Source: an uncultured Lachnospiraceae bacterium
Lineage (GTDB): Bacteria > Bacillota > Clostridia > Lachnospirales > Lachnospiraceae
DNA length: 64,000 nucleotides
Direction: 5' to 3'
NCBI GenBank assembly: GCA_947631685.1
Contig: CANRMI010000007.1
Coordinates: 50,414-114,413 of the forward strand
The position numbers were made by a program, and so were the translations under genes. Position 1 is the first letter of the stretch. Each line of letters begins with the position of its first letter. Positions 35,562-45,104 of this stretch are shown one piece after another. The notes below the pieces were generated by a model, which was not told where the DNA came from, made no database searches, and saw nothing but the letters and a program-made list of their open reading frames with translations.

Positions 35562-37310
35562 ATGACACCAATGAAATGGTTTTTTTCTTTCCTGAAAAAG
35601 TACCGCGGCATGATCGTTCTTGGGCTTTTTCTCACCGTTCTCATCACGGCGCTAAATATCGTCAATCCTTATATTTCCGGTATCATCGTGGACAATGTCA
35701 TAAGGGACGGGCACTACAACATCCTGCTTCCGGCGGTCGGCTGTATGCTGGCGGTCGTCGTAGTCCGGGGCATCATGCGCTTTTTCTATCAGTTTGTCTT
35801 TGAAACCGCCTCCCAGGGCATTCTTTACGATATGCGGGACGCGGTCTACCGCAAGCTTTTACAAGAGGATTTCCACTTCTACAACAAAAAAAGGACAGGG
35901 GATCTGATGAGCCGCCAGACCGGCGATATGGACGCGATCCGCCATTTTGTGGCCTATGTGATCTATTTTACCTGTGAAAATGTACTGATGTTCATTTTCG
36001 CTCTTACCATGGTCTTTACCGTCAATGTGAAGCTGGCTCTCTGCATGCTGGTGGTCCTGCCCTTTACCGCTTTTACCACCTTCCGGCAGGCGAAGGCCGT
36101 CAAGCCCGCTTTTCAGCGCAACAGGGACTGCTTCTCCTCCTTAAATGCCTTTGTACAGGAAAACGTCAGCGGCAACCGGGTAGTCAGGGCCTTTTCCAAG
36201 GAGGATTTCGAGATTCAGAAATTCAACAAAGAAAATGACGCCTACCGGAACGCCCAGGTAGCCGCTTCCGGAGTCTGGATGCGCTTTGTCCCCATCTTTG
36301 AAGTGCTGGCCCACGCCCTGAACATCATCCTCATGGTATACGGCGGCTATATGGTGATCGAGGGAGAGATCTCCCTGGGCGGCCTGGTTACCGTCAACGG
36401 CTATCTCTGGATGTTAAACAACCCTCTGCGTATGGCAGGCTGGCTGGTGAACGATATAGGCAACTTTATCACTTCCGTGGAAAAGATCTACGCCACCTAC
36501 AGTGAAGAACCCCATGTGCGCACTCCCCAGAAGGGTATTTCCACCAAGCTGCAGGGCGATGTGGAGTTTCGTAATGTCTCTTACCGGGCGGACGACGAAG
36601 ACATCGTCATGGATATTAATTTCAAGGTAAAGGCGGGACAGACCGTGGGGATCATCGGCTCCACAGGTTCCGGCAAGTCCACTATCATGAACCTGCTGTG
36701 CCGTTTTTATGACACCACCTCCGGCCAGGTGCTGGTGGACGGTACCGATGTGCGGGATATGGATCTGTACAATCTGCGGGACAACATCGGTATGGCTATG
36801 CAGGATGTTTTCCTCTTCTCCGATACCATAGAGGGCAACATCGCCTACGGCCGTCCGGACTGTCCCTTTGAAGAAGTCAAAAAAGCAGCCATTATGGCGG
36901 ATGCCAACCACTTTATCATGGCCATGCCGGATGGCTACGACACCATTGTGGGCGAACGGGGCGTAGGGCTTTCCGGCGGTCAGAAGCAGCGTATTTCCCT
37001 GGCCCGGGCTTTGATAAAGGATCCGGCCATCCTGATTCTGGACGATACCACTTCGGCAGTGGATATGGAAACGGAAAGCTACATACAAAAGCAGTTAAAG
37101 ACCATCGAAAAAGACTGCACCATTTTCATCATCGCCTACCGTATTTCTTCTATTAAAGACGCGGATCTGATCCTGGTTATGGACAAGGGGCACATCATCG
37201 AACACGGCACCCATGATGAGCTGGTGGCCCGGGGCGGCTACTACGCGGCCGCGTTCCGCAATCAGTACGGAGAGATCCCGGAAGAGATCCTGCAGAAAGG
37301 AGGCAGATGA
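35562..37310 (+). CDS. Heterodimeric ABC exporter, subunit with degenerate ATPase site
   Basis: This 582-residue half-transporter has a six-helix membrane domain (residues about 15-300) and an ATPase domain with Walker A GSTGSGKST and signature LSGGQ. The catalytic Glu after Walker B is Asp495 (LILDDTTSAVD) and the H-loop His is Tyr526 (IIAYR), so this half carries the non-consensus site. The start is the ATG at 35562 after TTGGAGG, not the TTG that overlaps that site. It overlaps nothing and is followed after one base by its partner. Confidence 0.93.
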   Translation: MTPMKWFFSFLKKYRGMIVLGLFLTVLITALNIVNPYISGIIVDNVIRDGHYNILLPAVGCMLAVVVVRGIMRFFYQFVFETASQGILYDMRDAVYRKLLQEDFHFYNKKRTGDLMSRQTGDMDAIRHFVAYVIYFTCENVLMFIFALTMVFTVNVKLALCMLVVLPFTAFTTFRQAKAVKPAFQRNRDCFSSLNAFVQENVSGNRVVRAFSKEDFEIQKFNKENDAYRNAQVAASGVWMRFVPIFEVLAHALNIILMVYGGYMVIEGEISLGGLVTVNGYLWMLNNPLRMAGWLVNDIGNFITSVEKIYATYSEEPHVRTPQKGISTKLQGDVEFRNVSYRADDEDIVMDINFKVKAGQTVGIIGSTGSGKSTIMNLLCRFYDTTSGQVLVDGTDVRDMDLYNLRDNIGMAMQDVFLFSDTIEGNIAYGRPDCPFEEVKKAAIMADANHFIMAMPDGYDTIVGERGVGLSGGQKQRISLARALIKDPAILILDDTTSAVDMETESYIQKQLKTIEKDCTIFIIAYRISSIKDADLILVMDKGHIIEHGTHDELVARGGYYAAAFRNQYGEIPEEILQKGGR

Positions 37311-37311
37311 C

Positions 37312-39102
37312 ATGGCCAGAAACCGATACGATATGGACGAAGTGCTGGAGGACAGCTTCGATCTAAACCAGCTAAAACGTCTTGCCGGATACATAAAACC
37401 CTACCGAAAACGCATGGGGATCGTGGTGGCGCTGATGCTCTCCTCTTCCGCGCTGACCATGCTGATACCCATTTTCTTTCAGAGGATCATGGACGAAGCC
37501 ATTCCCCAGAACAGCGTAAAAAGCCTCTGGTTTTACGGCGGCCTGACCCTTTTGATCGCACTGTACTCGGCTCTGGCTCTGCGCATGAAGATCAAGCACA
37601 TGAGCGTTATCGGGCAGAATATCGTCCACGATCTGCGCAGCGACATTTTCGGTCATCTGCAGGAGCTGCCCTTTTCCTATTATGACGACAGACCACACGG
37701 CAAGATACAGGTGCGGGTAGTGAATTACGTCAACAGCTTAAGCGACCTGTTAAGCAACGGTATCATCAATACCTTTACCGACCTCTGCAACCTGTTCTTC
37801 ATCCTGATCTTTATGTTTATCGAGGACGTGCGCCTCACCCTGGTCTGCCTCTGCGGCCTGCCCGTCCTGGCCGCCGTCATCGTCTTTATCAAAAGGAGAC
37901 AGCGCAGGGCATGGCAGATCCAGAGCAACAAGCAGTCCAACTTAAACGCCTATATCGCGGAGAGCATCAACGGTATCCGGGTTACCCAGTCCTTTGTACG
38001 GGAAAAGGAAAATACGGGTATCTTCAACAGCCTGAGCCAGAGCTACCGCTCCGCATGGATGCGGGCCGTAAAATTCAACTTCACCATGGGCCCCTGCGTG
38101 GATGTGATCTCCATCGTCACTACCTCTTTCATCTACGTGCTGGGTATCCGCTGGATCCTGGCGCCGGATGCCACGCTGACCACCGGCGTGCTGATCGCCT
38201 TCACGGCTTATATCAGCCGTTTCTGGCAGCCCATCAATACCCTGGCAGGCTTCTACAATTCCCTGCTGACGGCTATTTCCTATCTGGAGCGTATTTTTGA
38301 GACCATAGACGAGCCGGTGCTGGTAAAGGACGCGCCGGACGCAAAAGAAATGCCCCCTATTTCGGGCGAAGTGAAGTTTGAGAACGTATCCTTCAGCTAC
38401 GAAGAGGGGCACAAGATCTTAGAGAATATCAACTTTACCGTACATCCGGGAGAAACCTACGCCATTGTAGGCCCCACCGGCGCGGGCAAAACCACCATTG
38501 TCAATCTCATCAGCCGCTTCTACAATGTGGACGCGGGCCGTATTTTGATCGACGGCGTGGACATTTCCAAAGTGACGCTAAAGTCCCTGCGGACTCAAAT
38601 GGGCATCATGATGCAGGATTCCTTTATCTTCGCCGGCACCATTATGGACAATATCCGGTACGGCAACATGGAAGCTTCCGACGAAGAAGTCATCACCGCT
38701 GCCAAAACCGTCTGCGCCCACGATTTCATCATGCAGATGGAAAACGGGTACCTGACGGAAGTCAACGAAAGGGGCAGCCGCCTCTCCGCGGGACAGCGCC
38801 AGCTGATCTCCTTTGCCAGGGCGCTGCTTGCCAACCCCCGGATCCTGATCCTCGACGAAGCTACCTCCAGTATCGACACGGAAACGGAGATCCTGCTGCA
38901 GCGCGGTTTAAACAGGCTTTTAGAGGGGCGTACTTCCTTCATCATCGCCCACCGGCTTTCCACCATCAAAAACGCCGACTGCATTATGTATGTGGATAAG
39001 GGCGCCATTCTCGAAAAGGGCAGCCATGAGGAGCTGCTGGCCCAGAAGGGCGAATACTACCGCCTCTATATGTCACAGTATGATTTTTTAAAGGCTGAAT
39101 AG
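37312..39102 (+). CDS. Heterodimeric ABC exporter, subunit with consensus ATPase residues
   Basis: This 596-residue half-transporter begins MARNRYDMDEVLEDSFDLNQLKRL, has a six-helix domain and an ATPase domain with Walker A GPTGAGKTT, catalytic Glu516 (LILDEATSS) and H-loop His547 (IIAHR), but signature LSAGQ at 491-495. With the partner's LSGGQ and degenerate site, the pair fits the BmrCD/TM287-288 type exporters, where only one site hydrolyses ATP. The substrate (drug, lipid or peptide) cannot be read. Start at 37312 with AAAGGAGG before it. Confidence 0.93.
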   Translation: MARNRYDMDEVLEDSFDLNQLKRLAGYIKPYRKRMGIVVALMLSSSALTMLIPIFFQRIMDEAIPQNSVKSLWFYGGLTLLIALYSALALRMKIKHMSVIGQNIVHDLRSDIFGHLQELPFSYYDDRPHGKIQVRVVNYVNSLSDLLSNGIINTFTDLCNLFFILIFMFIEDVRLTLVCLCGLPVLAAVIVFIKRRQRRAWQIQSNKQSNLNAYIAESINGIRVTQSFVREKENTGIFNSLSQSYRSAWMRAVKFNFTMGPCVDVISIVTTSFIYVLGIRWILAPDATLTTGVLIAFTAYISRFWQPINTLAGFYNSLLTAISYLERIFETIDEPVLVKDAPDAKEMPPISGEVKFENVSFSYEEGHKILENINFTVHPGETYAIVGPTGAGKTTIVNLISRFYNVDAGRILIDGVDISKVTLKSLRTQMGIMMQDSFIFAGTIMDNIRYGNMEASDEEVITAAKTVCAHDFIMQMENGYLTEVNERGSRLSAGQRQLISFARALLANPRILILDEATSSIDTETEILLQRGLNRLLEGRTSFIIAHRLSTIKNADCIMYVDKGAILEKGSHEELLAQKGEYYRLYMSQYDFLKAE

Positions 39103-39120
39103 CAAATATTGCCGACTATC

Positions 39121-40464
39121 TTAAAGGCCTAAGATTGCCACCGCGAAGCGGAAATATACCAAAAGGGAAAGAGCGTCCACCAGGGTGGTGATGAACGGGC
39201 TTGCCATGACCGCCGGATCAAAGCCCAGCCTTTTCGCCAGTACGGGCAGAGTGCATCCGATCAGCTTTGCGATCAGGACCGCCGCCACCAGAGTCAGGCA
39301 GACCACTGCCGCTATGGCGATGTCCACTCTGTCAAAAAGCATGAGCTTGGCAAAATTGGCCGCTGCCAGAGTGACTCCGCACAAAAGAGCCACGCGGGTT
39401 TCTTTCCAGATTACCCGCAGGGTATCCCTGTAAGATATTTCCCCTAAGGAAAGTCCACGGATCACGGTCACGCTGGCCTGTCCGCCGGCATTTCCGCCGG
39501 TATCCATCAACATGGGGATAAACATGGTAAGCGCCGTACAGACGCTCAGCGCGGCCTCAAAGTGATGCAGGATCTGCCCCGTAAAGGTGGCGGAGATCAT
39601 CAGCAGCAAAAGCCACGGGATCCTCTTTTTGTAAGTTTCCAGAACACCGGTCCTCATGTAGGGCTTGTCCGAAGGCACGATCGCCGCCATCTTCTCAATA
39701 TCCTCGGTAGCCTCTTCTTCCAGAATATCCACAATATCATCGACGGTAACGATTCCCACCAGGCGGTTTTCATTGTCCACCACGGGCATGGAGGTAAAGT
39801 CGTATTTCTTGAACTGTGCCGCCGCCTCCTCCTGATCCATCAGGGTGTGGAGGGAAATGACATTCTCGTGCATGATATCCCCGATGATCTCATCCGGCTG
39901 GCTCAACAGCAGATAGCGCAGCGCCACCGTCCCCAGCAGATGCCTCTGGGCATCCAGCACGTAACAGATGTTGATGGTCTCCGAATCCAGCCCCACCTTG
40001 CGGATACGGGCAATGGCCTCCTCCACCGTGAGATTTTCTTTCAGATCCACATATTCCACCGTCATGATGCTGCCGGCAGAGTCTTCCGGATAACGCAGCA
40101 GATGATTGATGTCCCTTCTGGTATCGGGACTGGCATTGGCTAGGATCTTCTTCACGATATTGGCAGGCATTTCCTCCAAAAGGTCCGTAGCGTCGTCCGC
40201 CATCAGATTGTCGATGATACCGGCCGCGTCTTTTTCGGACAGGGAGGTGATGATCAGCTGCTGATGCTCCACTTCCAGGTAGGAAAATACGTCCGCCGCC
40301 AGATCCTTGGGCAGGATCCGGAATATCTTCAGCATATCCGCTTCTTCTAACTGCTCCAAGAGCCCGGCCACATCCGTCTCGTTCATTTCCGCCAGCTTCT
40401 GACGCAGGGTGGTGTATTGGCGCATAGCCAGCAATTCTTTGATCTCGTCCCTGATCTCTTCCAT
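39121..40464 (-). CDS. mgtE: Magnesium transporter MgtE
   Basis: This 447-residue protein has the MgtE N-domain (residues about 1-120, DMLKIFRILPKDLAADVFSYLE), two CBS domains (about 130-250), and five membrane helices with the pore segment FIPMLMDTGGNAGGQASVTVIRGL. CBS binding of Mg closes the channel in the family. It converges with the exporter gene, leaving 18 bases in which I see no terminator. ATG start after AGGAGG. Confidence 0.95.
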   Translation of the reverse strand: MEEIRDEIKELLAMRQYTTLRQKLAEMNETDVAGLLEQLEEADMLKIFRILPKDLAADVFSYLEVEHQQLIITSLSEKDAAGIIDNLMADDATDLLEEMPANIVKKILANASPDTRRDINHLLRYPEDSAGSIMTVEYVDLKENLTVEEAIARIRKVGLDSETINICYVLDAQRHLLGTVALRYLLLSQPDEIIGDIMHENVISLHTLMDQEEAAAQFKKYDFTSMPVVDNENRLVGIVTVDDIVDILEEEATEDIEKMAAIVPSDKPYMRTGVLETYKKRIPWLLLLMISATFTGQILHHFEAALSVCTALTMFIPMLMDTGGNAGGQASVTVIRGLSLGEISYRDTLRVIWKETRVALLCGVTLAAANFAKLMLFDRVDIAIAAVVCLTLVAAVLIAKLIGCTLPVLAKRLGFDPAVMASPFITTLVDALSLLVYFRFAVAILGL

Positions 40465-40517
40465 CCCTGTTTTCCTCCTTCTTCACTCTGTCACTTTCTG
40501 TCACTCTGCCGGACCGC

Positions 40518-41171
40518 TCATACGCCGGTGTCTTCCTCCACATACTCGGCTTCTTCCAGTACCGTCACGCAGGCTTTTCCCGCCGTGACTTCGGTTATTT
40601 TCTTTTCCAGAGCTTCCTTGTCCGATACCGGTATTCTCAAAATCAGTCTCACCTTTTCTGTATAGAGGCTTTCTAAAGGCTTGATATGCTGTTCCTCCAG
40701 GATCCGGAGGATCTTTCCTATGCTTCCATAGTCCGTTTCCACCAAGAGCTTTACGCCTTCCCGCAGGGTGCCAAGGCGGCAGCCTGCCAGCCCCGCTTTC
40801 ACCGCCCGGGCGTAGGCCCTGGCCAGTCCTCCCGTTCCCAAAAGAGTTCCGCCGAAATAGCGGGTTACCACCACTGCCGTATCCCGCAGGCGCTCTCCCA
40901 CAAGCACCTCCAGCATGGGCCGGCCGGCCGTACCGGAGGGCTCCCCGTCATCATTGCTGCGCATCCACTCTCCCCGCTTTCCTAAAATCACTGCGGAACA
41001 GTTGTGGGAAGCGTCCCAGTATTTCTTTTTTATCTTTTCAATAAAAGCCGCCGCTTCCTCCTCGCTCTCCACTCTTTTCACGGTAGCGATGAAGCGGGAC
41101 TTCTTTTCCGTAATCTCTCCAGTCCCCTCTTTTACGATAACCCGGCGGGGCTCCTTTTCTTCCTTTTCCAA
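40518..41171 (-). CDS. YigZ/IMPACT family (UPF0029) protein
   Basis: This 217-residue protein carries the YigZ core: KSRFIATVKRVESEEEA, DASHNCSAVILG, SNDDGEPSGTAGRPMLEVL and the TRYFGGTLLGTGGLARAYA stretch, plus the C-terminal ferredoxin-like domain. The function in bacteria is unclear; relatives regulate translation stress. The start is TTG at 41171 with GGAGG seven bases before it. It lies 53 bases before mgtE and could share its transcript. Confidence 0.9.
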   Translation of the reverse strand: MEKEEKEPRRVIVKEGTGEITEKKSRFIATVKRVESEEEAAAFIEKIKKKYWDASHNCSAVILGKRGEWMRSNDDGEPSGTAGRPMLEVLVGERLRDTAVVVTRYFGGTLLGTGGLARAYARAVKAGLAGCRLGTLREGVKLLVETDYGSIGKILRILEEQHIKPLESLYTEKVRLILRIPVSDKEALEKKITEVTAGKACVTVLEEAEYVEEDTGV

Positions 41172-41281
41172 CGCGTTTCCTCCCTGCGCAGCTCCCTGTC
41201 CCCTAGTATAGCATAAAAAATGATTTTTTTGTGAATAATTCTTAATATCTCAGAAAAAACCTTTATTTACCAGTCCGATTT

Positions 41282-41290
41282 TGGTATAAT
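41282..41290 (+). promoter_or_regulatory. Extended -10 promoter of the class A PBP gene
   Basis: TGGTATAAT (TATAAT at 41285-41290) lies 59 bases before the PBP start in an A/T-rich region. The -35 is weak, which suits an extended -10 promoter. Confidence 0.6.
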
Positions 41291-41348
41291 ATTTCGGAAA
41301 GAGGAGTATTTTTCTCTTTTTTCCCAGGATAAGAAAGGTGAACAGACT

Positions 41349-43988
41349 ATGAATTACGGAAAAAAAGGAGTTCTTGCCAAACAGAAGGCGCTTCATGCCA
41401 AAGCTCCCAAATGGGGCAGGAAACTGGCTTTCACCTGTGTGAAGGTCTTGTTTGCGGGCATGATTGCCGGCGTCATAGTGGGCGCTTCAGCCGCGATCGG
41501 CGCTTTCAACGGCATTATCGCTTCCGCGCCGGATATAGATGTCAATGATGTGGCTCCCGTGGGCTTCTCCACTTTCGTCTATGACAGCCAGGGCAACCAG
41601 ATCGGCAAGCTGGTAGCTACCAACGCCAACCGTGTGCAGGTTACCATGGACAGGATCCCGCAGGATCTGGCGGATGCTTTCGTAGCGATTGAGGATCAGC
41701 GTTTCTACGAGAACAACGGCATTGACTTAAAGGCCATTGTCAGAGCCGGTTACGTATTTATCACAAGCGGTTTTCAGCGTTCCGAGGGTGCCAGCACCAT
41801 TACCCAGCAGCTTTTGAAGAACACGGTCTTTACCAACTGGGTAAATGAGGACGGCATCATAGAGAAGCTGCAGCGTAAATTCCAGGAACAGTATCTGGCC
41901 CTTGAGATTACCAAAAAGCTGAGCAAAGAAGAAATTCTTCTAAGATACATGAACACCATCAACCTAGGACAGAACACACTGGGCGTACAGGCCGCTTCCC
42001 TGCGTTATTTCAATAAGGACGTCAGTGAGCTTACCCTGTCGGAATGCGCCGTTATCGCCGCCATCACCCAGAACCCTTCCCGCTGGAATCCCATTTCCCA
42101 TCCGGACAACAACGCGCAGAGAAGGGAAAAGGTCCTAAACAATATGCTGGAACAGGGCTACATCACCCAGGCGGAATATGATGAAGCCATGGCGGATGAT
42201 GTATACTCCCGTATCCAGGAAGTGAATGTCACCACCTCCTCCGAATCCGTCACTACCTATTTTATGGACGCGCTCACCGAAGCGGTCTACCAGGATCTGA
42301 TCGATGAAGCTGGCTACAGCCCTACCCAGGCGGCCGCCATGCTTTACAGCGGCGGTCTGCGCATTGAGTCCACCCTGGATTCCAACATTCAGGATACCGT
42401 GGACGCCATTTATTCCAACCCGGAGAACTATCCTGCCAACACGCGCCTGTACCTCAATTACGACCTGACCGTTAAGACGGCTTCCGGAGAATATGTCAAC
42501 TACAGCAAGGAAATGATGCAGACATGGTTTAAAGAAAATCAGAGCAGTTCTTTCAATCTGATCTTCAATTCCCCGGAGGATGCCTACGCCGCTATCGACA
42601 CCTACAAGGCAGCTATCATGCAGGAGGGGGACGAAGAATACGCGGAGACTATTTATCTCGTACCGCAGCCCCAGGTGTCCCTGACCATTATCGACCAGCA
42701 TACCGGCTATGTAGTGGCCATGATCGGCGGCCGGGGTGCCAAGGAGGCCAGCCGTACCCTGAACCGGGCTACCGACACCACCCGTCAGGCAGGCTCCACC
42801 TTCAAGGTGCTCTCCACCTACGCCCCTGCTCTGGACAGCGCGGGGCTGACGTTAGCTACGGTCTTCAACGACGCGCCCTTCCACTATGATACGGGGAAAT
42901 TAGTAAACAACTGGTACCACAATCCCGAGTACGAGGGCCTAAGTCCTATCCGGAAAGGTATCTACCATTCCATGAACGTTGTGACCGTAAAATGCCTGAC
43001 TCAGATCTCCCTCAAGCTGGGCTTCAGCTATCTGGAGAACTTCGGCTTTACCACACTGACAGAGGAGGACGACTGCGTACAAGCCATGGCCTTGGGCGGC
43101 ACCTACCACGGAGTCACCAACATGGAGCTTTGCGCGGCCTACGCCACCATTGCAAACGGCGGCCTGTATATCAAGCCCACCCTCTATACCAGGGTATTGG
43201 ATTCCGACGGCAATGTGATCTTAGACCACACCGTTCCCAAAACCAGACAGGTACTGAAGGAAAGCACCGCTTTCCTGCTCACCAGCGCCATGTCCGATAC
43301 GGTTACCAGGGGCACCGGTACCTCGGTCCGCTTCAGCGGTATGTCCATTGCCGGTAAGACCGGTACTACCACTGATGAAAAGGACGTATGGTTCGCGGGC
43401 TTTACCCCTTATTACACAGCCGTTACCTGGACAGGTTATGACAACAACCTCAAGCTCACCAGCAAGGATGAACAGAACCTTTCCAAGAAGCTCTGGAAGC
43501 TGGTCATGCAGGAACTTCATAAGGATCTGCCCAACCAGGCTTTCCCCATGCCTCCTGACATCGTTCAGGCTTCCATCTGTACCATGTCCGGCAAGCTGCC
43601 CATCGCCGGGCTCTGCGACGTGGCCGGCTGCGTGGGAACCGAATACTTCGCGGCGGACACCGTTCCTACGGAAACCTGCGATGTGCACTATATCGGCGAT
43701 GTCTGTGTTTATACGGGGCTGCTGGCCAGCGCGGAATGTCCTTTCAAGCTGCCCGGCACACTGACACTGACTCCCATTGAGGATCCTGCCCTGTGGCCCG
43801 GTTCCACCAATATCGTCACCAATCCGGACGGTACCGTTACCACGGTCTCTCCTCAGACCACCAATACCTGTCCCCACAACGCGGAATTTTTCTTAAATCC
43901 CGACGCTGCCAATATTGTGGAGCAGCAGCGGGCGGAGCTTTTGCAGCTAGGCTATAATTTCTATAATACCGGCTCTTCGTCCCAGTAG
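41349..43988 (+). CDS. Class A penicillin-binding protein (transglycosylase/transpeptidase)
   Basis: This 879-residue enzyme polymerises and cross-links peptidoglycan. It has one N-terminal membrane helix (residues about 33-58), a GT51 domain with the catalytic Glu125 in VAIEDQRFYENNGID and GASTITQQLLKN, and a transpeptidase domain with S483-T-F-K, SMN (YHSMNVV) and K670-T-G. The C-terminal tail is Cys-rich (about seven Cys between 43570 and 43745) with PTETCDVH, a pattern seen in clostridial PBP1A. ATG follows AAAGGTG. It ends before a bidirectional terminator. Confidence 0.95.
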   Translation: MNYGKKGVLAKQKALHAKAPKWGRKLAFTCVKVLFAGMIAGVIVGASAAIGAFNGIIASAPDIDVNDVAPVGFSTFVYDSQGNQIGKLVATNANRVQVTMDRIPQDLADAFVAIEDQRFYENNGIDLKAIVRAGYVFITSGFQRSEGASTITQQLLKNTVFTNWVNEDGIIEKLQRKFQEQYLALEITKKLSKEEILLRYMNTINLGQNTLGVQAASLRYFNKDVSELTLSECAVIAAITQNPSRWNPISHPDNNAQRREKVLNNMLEQGYITQAEYDEAMADDVYSRIQEVNVTTSSESVTTYFMDALTEAVYQDLIDEAGYSPTQAAAMLYSGGLRIESTLDSNIQDTVDAIYSNPENYPANTRLYLNYDLTVKTASGEYVNYSKEMMQTWFKENQSSSFNLIFNSPEDAYAAIDTYKAAIMQEGDEEYAETIYLVPQPQVSLTIIDQHTGYVVAMIGGRGAKEASRTLNRATDTTRQAGSTFKVLSTYAPALDSAGLTLATVFNDAPFHYDTGKLVNNWYHNPEYEGLSPIRKGIYHSMNVVTVKCLTQISLKLGFSYLENFGFTTLTEEDDCVQAMALGGTYHGVTNMELCAAYATIANGGLYIKPTLYTRVLDSDGNVILDHTVPKTRQVLKESTAFLLTSAMSDTVTRGTGTSVRFSGMSIAGKTGTTTDEKDVWFAGFTPYYTAVTWTGYDNNLKLTSKDEQNLSKKLWKLVMQELHKDLPNQAFPMPPDIVQASICTMSGKLPIAGLCDVAGCVGTEYFAADTVPTETCDVHYIGDVCVYTGLLASAECPFKLPGTLTLTPIEDPALWPGSTNIVTNPDGTVTTVSPQTTNTCPHNAEFFLNPDAANIVEQQRAELLQLGYNFYNTGSSSQ

Positions 43989-44020
43989 TAAAATCAGAAA
44001 CCATCCATTTTGGACATAAT

Positions 44021-44046
44021 AAACCGGCGTCCCATGGCGCCGGTTT
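44021..44046. terminator. Bidirectional terminator, PBP / small coiled-coil gene
   Basis: Arms aaaccggcg (44021-44029) and cgccggttt (44038-44046) make a nine-pair stem with an eight-base loop, followed by TTTTA on the plus strand and TTTATTAT on the minus strand. Confidence 0.8.
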
Positions 44047-44053
44047 TATGATA

Positions 44054-44335
44054 CTATATTTGATCCTTGATGTCCTTGATCTTCTGCTCCAATTCCCGGG
44101 CGCCCCTTTTGGCATTGCGGATAGCCTGACACTGCTTTTCAAAGGCTTCCTGAGGCGCGTCCCCATACTGCTCGTAATAGAGTTTTCCAAGTTCCGCGTA
44201 ATTCTTTTTGATGATCTCCTCACAGGTGCTTATCTGTCCTTTTAAACTCGCGATCTCGGCCGCGCTCTTAGCCTTGTCCACCAGCACCTGCCCCTTTATC
44301 ATGACCGTTTCTTCTACCTTGTTCAGAAAATCCAT
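44054..44335 (-). CDS. Small coiled-coil protein related to zinc-ribbon proteins
   Basis: This 93-residue helical protein reads MDFLNKVEETVMIKGQVLVDKAKSAAEIASLKGQISTCEE with GKLYYEQYGDAPQEAFEKQC. It resembles the N-terminal coiled-coil part of Firmicutes zinc-ribbon proteins but stops before any ribbon Cys pairs. The second ATG (44335) is chosen because AAGGAGG sits seven bases before it; the first ATG overlaps that site. It lies downstream of cysE. The role is unknown. Confidence 0.75.
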   Translation of the reverse strand: MDFLNKVEETVMIKGQVLVDKAKSAAEIASLKGQISTCEEIIKKNYAELGKLYYEQYGDAPQEAFEKQCQAIRNAKRGARELEQKIKDIKDQI

Positions 44336-44347
44336 TCCCATTCCTCC

Positions 44348-45028
44348 TTATACTGTCTTGCCGTTCTCTTTTTTTAAGAGCTGCACTTCTTTTTCCAGAT
44401 CCAGCAGCCTGTTGATCAGCTCCGCGTTGGCGTGCTGGAGATTCTGAATATCCTCCCGCACAGGATCCGGCAGGTCTACCTGGTTTAGGTCCTCCCTGGG
44501 CATGTAGACATTGTCCCTCTTCACTACCCTGCCCGGCACACCCACCACCGTGGAATTGGGGGGTACCTCTTCCAGCACTACGCTGCCTGCGCCGATCTTG
44601 GAATTTTCTCCTATGGTAAAGGATCCCAATACCTTGGCGCCGGCACTCACCATGACGTTATTTTTCAGTGTGGGATGACGCTTGCCATGCTCCTTGCCCG
44701 TACCTCCCAGCGTTACGCCCTGATACAGCGTCACATTGTCTCCTATCACCGTGGTTTCCCCGATGATCACTCCCTGGCCGTGGTCAATAAAGAGCCCCCT
44801 GCCGATCTTGGCGCCGGGATGGATCTCAATGCCCGTCTTATGCGCCCCTCTTTGGGAAATCCATCTGGCCCAGAAATAATGTTTGTTCTGATATAAACGA
44901 TGCGCGATCCGGTAATATACCATCGCTTTGAAACTGGGATACAGAAACACTTCCATATTGGAATGAATGGCCGGATCCCGTTCCCTGATCACCGCTATTT
45001 CTTCTTTCACAAATCTTATAAGTCCCAT
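44348..45028 (-). CDS. cysE: Serine O-acetyltransferase
   Basis: This 226-residue left-handed beta-helix enzyme makes O-acetylserine for cysteine synthesis. The N-terminal helical domain (MGLIRFVKEEIAVIRERDPA) is followed by hexapeptide repeats with GIEIHPGAKIGRGLFIDHGQGVIIGETTVIGDNVTLYQGVTLGG, and the C-terminal coiled tail has LQHANAELINRLLDLEKEV. An upstream open frame exists but runs through the leader hairpin; ATG 45028 with AGAGGG is chosen. A terminator-like hairpin lies in its leader. The small coiled-coil gene follows after 12 bases. Confidence 0.93.
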   Translation of the reverse strand: MGLIRFVKEEIAVIRERDPAIHSNMEVFLYPSFKAMVYYRIAHRLYQNKHYFWARWISQRGAHKTGIEIHPGAKIGRGLFIDHGQGVIIGETTVIGDNVTLYQGVTLGGTGKEHGKRHPTLKNNVMVSAGAKVLGSFTIGENSKIGAGSVVLEEVPPNSTVVGVPGRVVKRDNVYMPREDLNQVDLPDPVREDIQNLQHANAELINRLLDLEKEVQLLKKENGKTV

Positions 45029-45051
45029 GAGCCGTCCCTCTTGCCAATAGC

Positions 45052-45093
45052 AAAAAGACCACGGTGCGTTTGACAGTGCGAAATACCGTGGTC
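45052..45093 (-). terminator. Terminator-like hairpin in the cysE leader
   Basis: Arms gaccacggt (45057-45065) and accgtggtc (45085-45093) form a nine-pair stem with a 19-base loop, followed on the minus strand by TTTTT. It lies between the best promoter and the cysE ATG at 45028. It may be an attenuator, a 5' stabilising stem, or the terminator of the TetR transcript. Confidence 0.7.
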
Positions 45094-45104
45094 CGCCTTT
45101 CTTT

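Noticed and set aside
39103..39120. Terminator between the converging ABC exporter and mgtE genes
   Set aside because: Only 18 bases lie between stops and no stem with T-run is seen.
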